5,009 nt of DNA, taken from the NCBI GenBank assembly GCA_021299565.1, contig JAJTHA010000111.1, positions 1 to 5,009 of the forward strand. Reading direction: 5' to 3'. Of the stretch, positions 3,670 to 5,009 are shown piece after piece. This stretch comes from Candidatus Caenarcanales bacterium. Lineage in GTDB: Bacteria > Cyanobacteriota > Vampirovibrionia > LMEP-6097. The translations under genes were made by a program, and so were the position numbers. The notes under the pieces are model-generated. The model was not told the origin of the DNA and did not search any database. It saw only the letters and a program-made list of their open reading frames with translations. Every line of letters begins with the position of its first letter. Positions within the stretch are counted from its first letter, which is position 1.

Positions 3670-5009
3670 AAAAATATCCTCTCTTGTCTATTGTATAAAT
3701 TTTATTGTCATTGCAATTGATTAAGTGGAATTTTAACCAATTATTGAAAATTAAATTTTGTAATTTATTATGTTTGTTAATTATTTTTTGCGTAAGTATT
3801 GGATCAGCATAAACAAAGACATTTAGCCTGAGTGGTTCATGATAAAGTTCGTCTTCGCTTATATTCACCGATTGCAAGGGCAATCCTAATTGTAAGTCAC
3901 TTGAATTGCCTTTCGTCACACCGAATCCACCCACCACATTATGATATGGCTTGCTGAAACTTCCCAAAACATCATTGTCATTAGTTGAGAAGAAATATTG
4001 CATATTGATCATATTCGCAACTAACATCGGTGCAGTTAGCAAAATCTCCAAAAATGTTCCGTCATTATCAAGTTCAGGCTCGTAAGATTGCAAAAATGAT
4101 CTAGAGTCCAAATCCAATCCCTGAGTGATTCGACGAGGACCTATTACCATCATCGCGTTTCTTGCTAATCCCCATTCTGGTCTGGTTTCTGACCAATCAA
4201 GACTTTTTGATAAACCTAATTGTGTAGATATTGCCCCTAGATCTGATTTGAGCTCGGTGCTTGCTTCATGATTAGGATCAACTAATGTAAGTTGATCTAT
4301 GGTTGTATCGTGACTTGCAGCAAAAAATTTGCTTTGTGGATCAATATAAATATCATCTGTTTTTAGAATCTCTCTAACTTTTGGATTATTTAATATCTGC
4401 GCTAATACGCTTGCGTTGTAAACACCATGATGCCCTCCACAAGCGCCGCAATCAAGACTTGCCGCAAAAGGATTGTTGCGCGTACTTGAGCCGTGTCCAC
4501 AGAAGACTACTTGTGGGGCGAAATCTTTGACCATGCCAAGAATTTTGAGTGAGGTGCTCGCATAGAGAATTTGGTCTTGTAGACTGATCCCTGAAAGTAT
4601 ATTTTTATCTGCGTATTGCTTAGATTTTAGATTCTGTAGTTTGCTATCTAATTTTGGTTTAATTAATCTAAAAACTTGCGTAAGTGTGTTTTGTAGAATT
4701 ATCATTAGCCCCAAAAATGCACCTGCTAATTCAGCAAACACAAAACTACTAGATTGTTTGTTTTTTAGGTCACTCAAAATCTGATTAAGTTCTATGATGA
4801 TTTTTGATATATTTTTGTTTGAGCTTGTCAAAGTCATATCGTGTTTGGGTTCTAGGATAATAGGGCAGGCATTATAATTGCCGTAATCATTATCGTCATG
4901 AAACCTTAATGGTAATCCGAAAAATCCAGGGAAACCAAAAGTTGGATAGTTATTAATCGCTTCTAAACGATTTCTCATCAAATCAGAGCGTGTATCTATA
5001 CAAAAAACA
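3653..5009 (-). CDS. dabA: inorganic carbon transporter subunit DabA (DUF2309/UPF0753), C-terminal part, cut by window edge
   Basis: DabA is the carbonic-anhydrase-like subunit that, with the membrane protein DabB, accumulates bicarbonate in the cytoplasm. The frame is open to base 5009: before LMRNRLEAINN it reads VFCIDTRSD, so the gene continues beyond the window and a start at 4981 (TTG) or 4978 (ATG) would be false. About 451 residues are visible. All four proposed zinc-site residues can be placed: C and D of CIDTRS (C codon at 5002-5000), H of GHGSST, and C of DCGACGG fifteen residues later. Numbered from the TTG at 4981, other DabA marks are FGFPGFFGLPLRF (15-27), HHGVYNASVLAQIL (184-197), DWSETRPEWGLA (262-273), FFSTNDNDVLGSFSK (330-344), HNVVGGFGV (347-355), SDLQLGLPLQSV (361-372) and LYHEPLRL (379-386). 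The stop is TGA at 3655-3653. dabB would be expected upstream, outside the window. Confidence 0.95.
   Translation of the reverse strand, partial: VFCIDTRSDLMRNRLEAINNYPTFGFPGFFGLPLRFHDDNDYGNYNACPIILEPKHDMTLTSSNKNISKIIIELNQILSDLKNKQSSSFVFAELAGAFLGLMIILQNTLTQVFRLIKPKLDSKLQNLKSKQYADKNILSGISLQDQILYASTSLKILGMVKDFAPQVVFCGHGSSTRNNPFAASLDCGACGGHHGVYNASVLAQILNNPKVREILKTDDIYIDPQSKFFAASHDTTIDQLTLVDPNHEASTELKSDLGAISTQLGLSKSLDWSETRPEWGLARNAMMVIGPRRITQGLDLDSRSFLQSYEPELDNDGTFLEILLTAPMLVANMINMQYFFSTNDNDVLGSFSKPYHNVVGGFGVTKGNSSDLQLGLPLQSVNISEDELYHEPLRLNVFVYADPILTQKIINKHNKLQNLIFNNWLKFHLINCNDNKIYTIDKRGYFYGINN
3676..3684 (-). promoter_or_regulatory. ribosome binding site of the PII-like gene, inside dabA
   Basis: AGAGAGGAT on the minus strand (3684-3676) lies seven bases before the ATG at 3669 and within the last codons of dabA. 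It is the strongest Shine-Dalgarno sequence I noticed in the window. It fixes the start of the PII-like gene at 3669 despite the overlap. Confidence 0.75.

Noticed and set aside
3653..4981. dabA as a complete 442-residue gene starting at 4981
   Set aside because: The frame continues upstream without a stop to base 5009 and encodes the conserved CIDTRS motif, so the start is an artefact of the window edge.
1..5009. CRISPR array, tRNA, rRNA, insertion sequence or riboswitch
   Set aside because: I saw no regularly spaced repeats, tRNA-like cloverleaf, transposase frame or recognisable riboswitch core. Intergenic space is too small for most of these.

Overview
The window is an AT-rich bacterial segment in which every recognisable gene lies on the minus strand, so transcription runs from base 5009 towards base 1. 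TGA is used as a stop codon (dabA, hicA), so the code is standard in that respect. The gene set (DabA-type inorganic carbon transporter, PII-like protein, archaeal/cyanobacterial-type CobT) does not fix the taxon. A low-GC bacterium with inorganic carbon uptake and corrinoid metabolism fits, possibly a relative of the cyanobacteria, but that is a weak inference.

Right half (5009 to 2188, continuing into 1208): a compact gene string. It starts with the C-terminal part of dabA, which is cut by the window edge; its frame is open to base 5009, and the CIDxRS zinc-site motif sits in the last bases. The dabA 3' end overlaps by 17 bases a gene for a small PII-like protein whose strong Shine-Dalgarno sequence lies inside dabA. 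Thirty-six bases further on is an asparaginase-family amidohydrolase with an unusual cysteine-rich tail, preceded or begun by a stable hairpin. It overlaps by one base (TAATG) a CobT-type phosphoribosyltransferase of the TIGR00303/UPF0284 family. The spacing suggests one transcript: carbon transporter, putative regulator, amidohydrolase, cofactor enzyme.

Left half (1223 to 1): an accessory module. A 21-bp perfect palindrome covers the cobT stop codon and the -35 region of a good promoter that drives hicA-hicB, a type II toxin-antitoxin pair joined by an ATGA overlap. The toxin has a GTG start almost at the predicted transcript start and no ribosome binding site, whereas the antitoxin has a good one. 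After a 127-base AT-rich gap with short repeats and candidate -10 boxes comes the N-terminal part of an AAA_14-type ATPase, cut by base 1.

The most interesting points are the dabA/PII-like gene pair (a possible SbtA-SbtB-like regulated bicarbonate uptake unit built on DabA), the asparaginase-like/CobT coupling with its Cys cluster, and the palindrome at the hicAB promoter.
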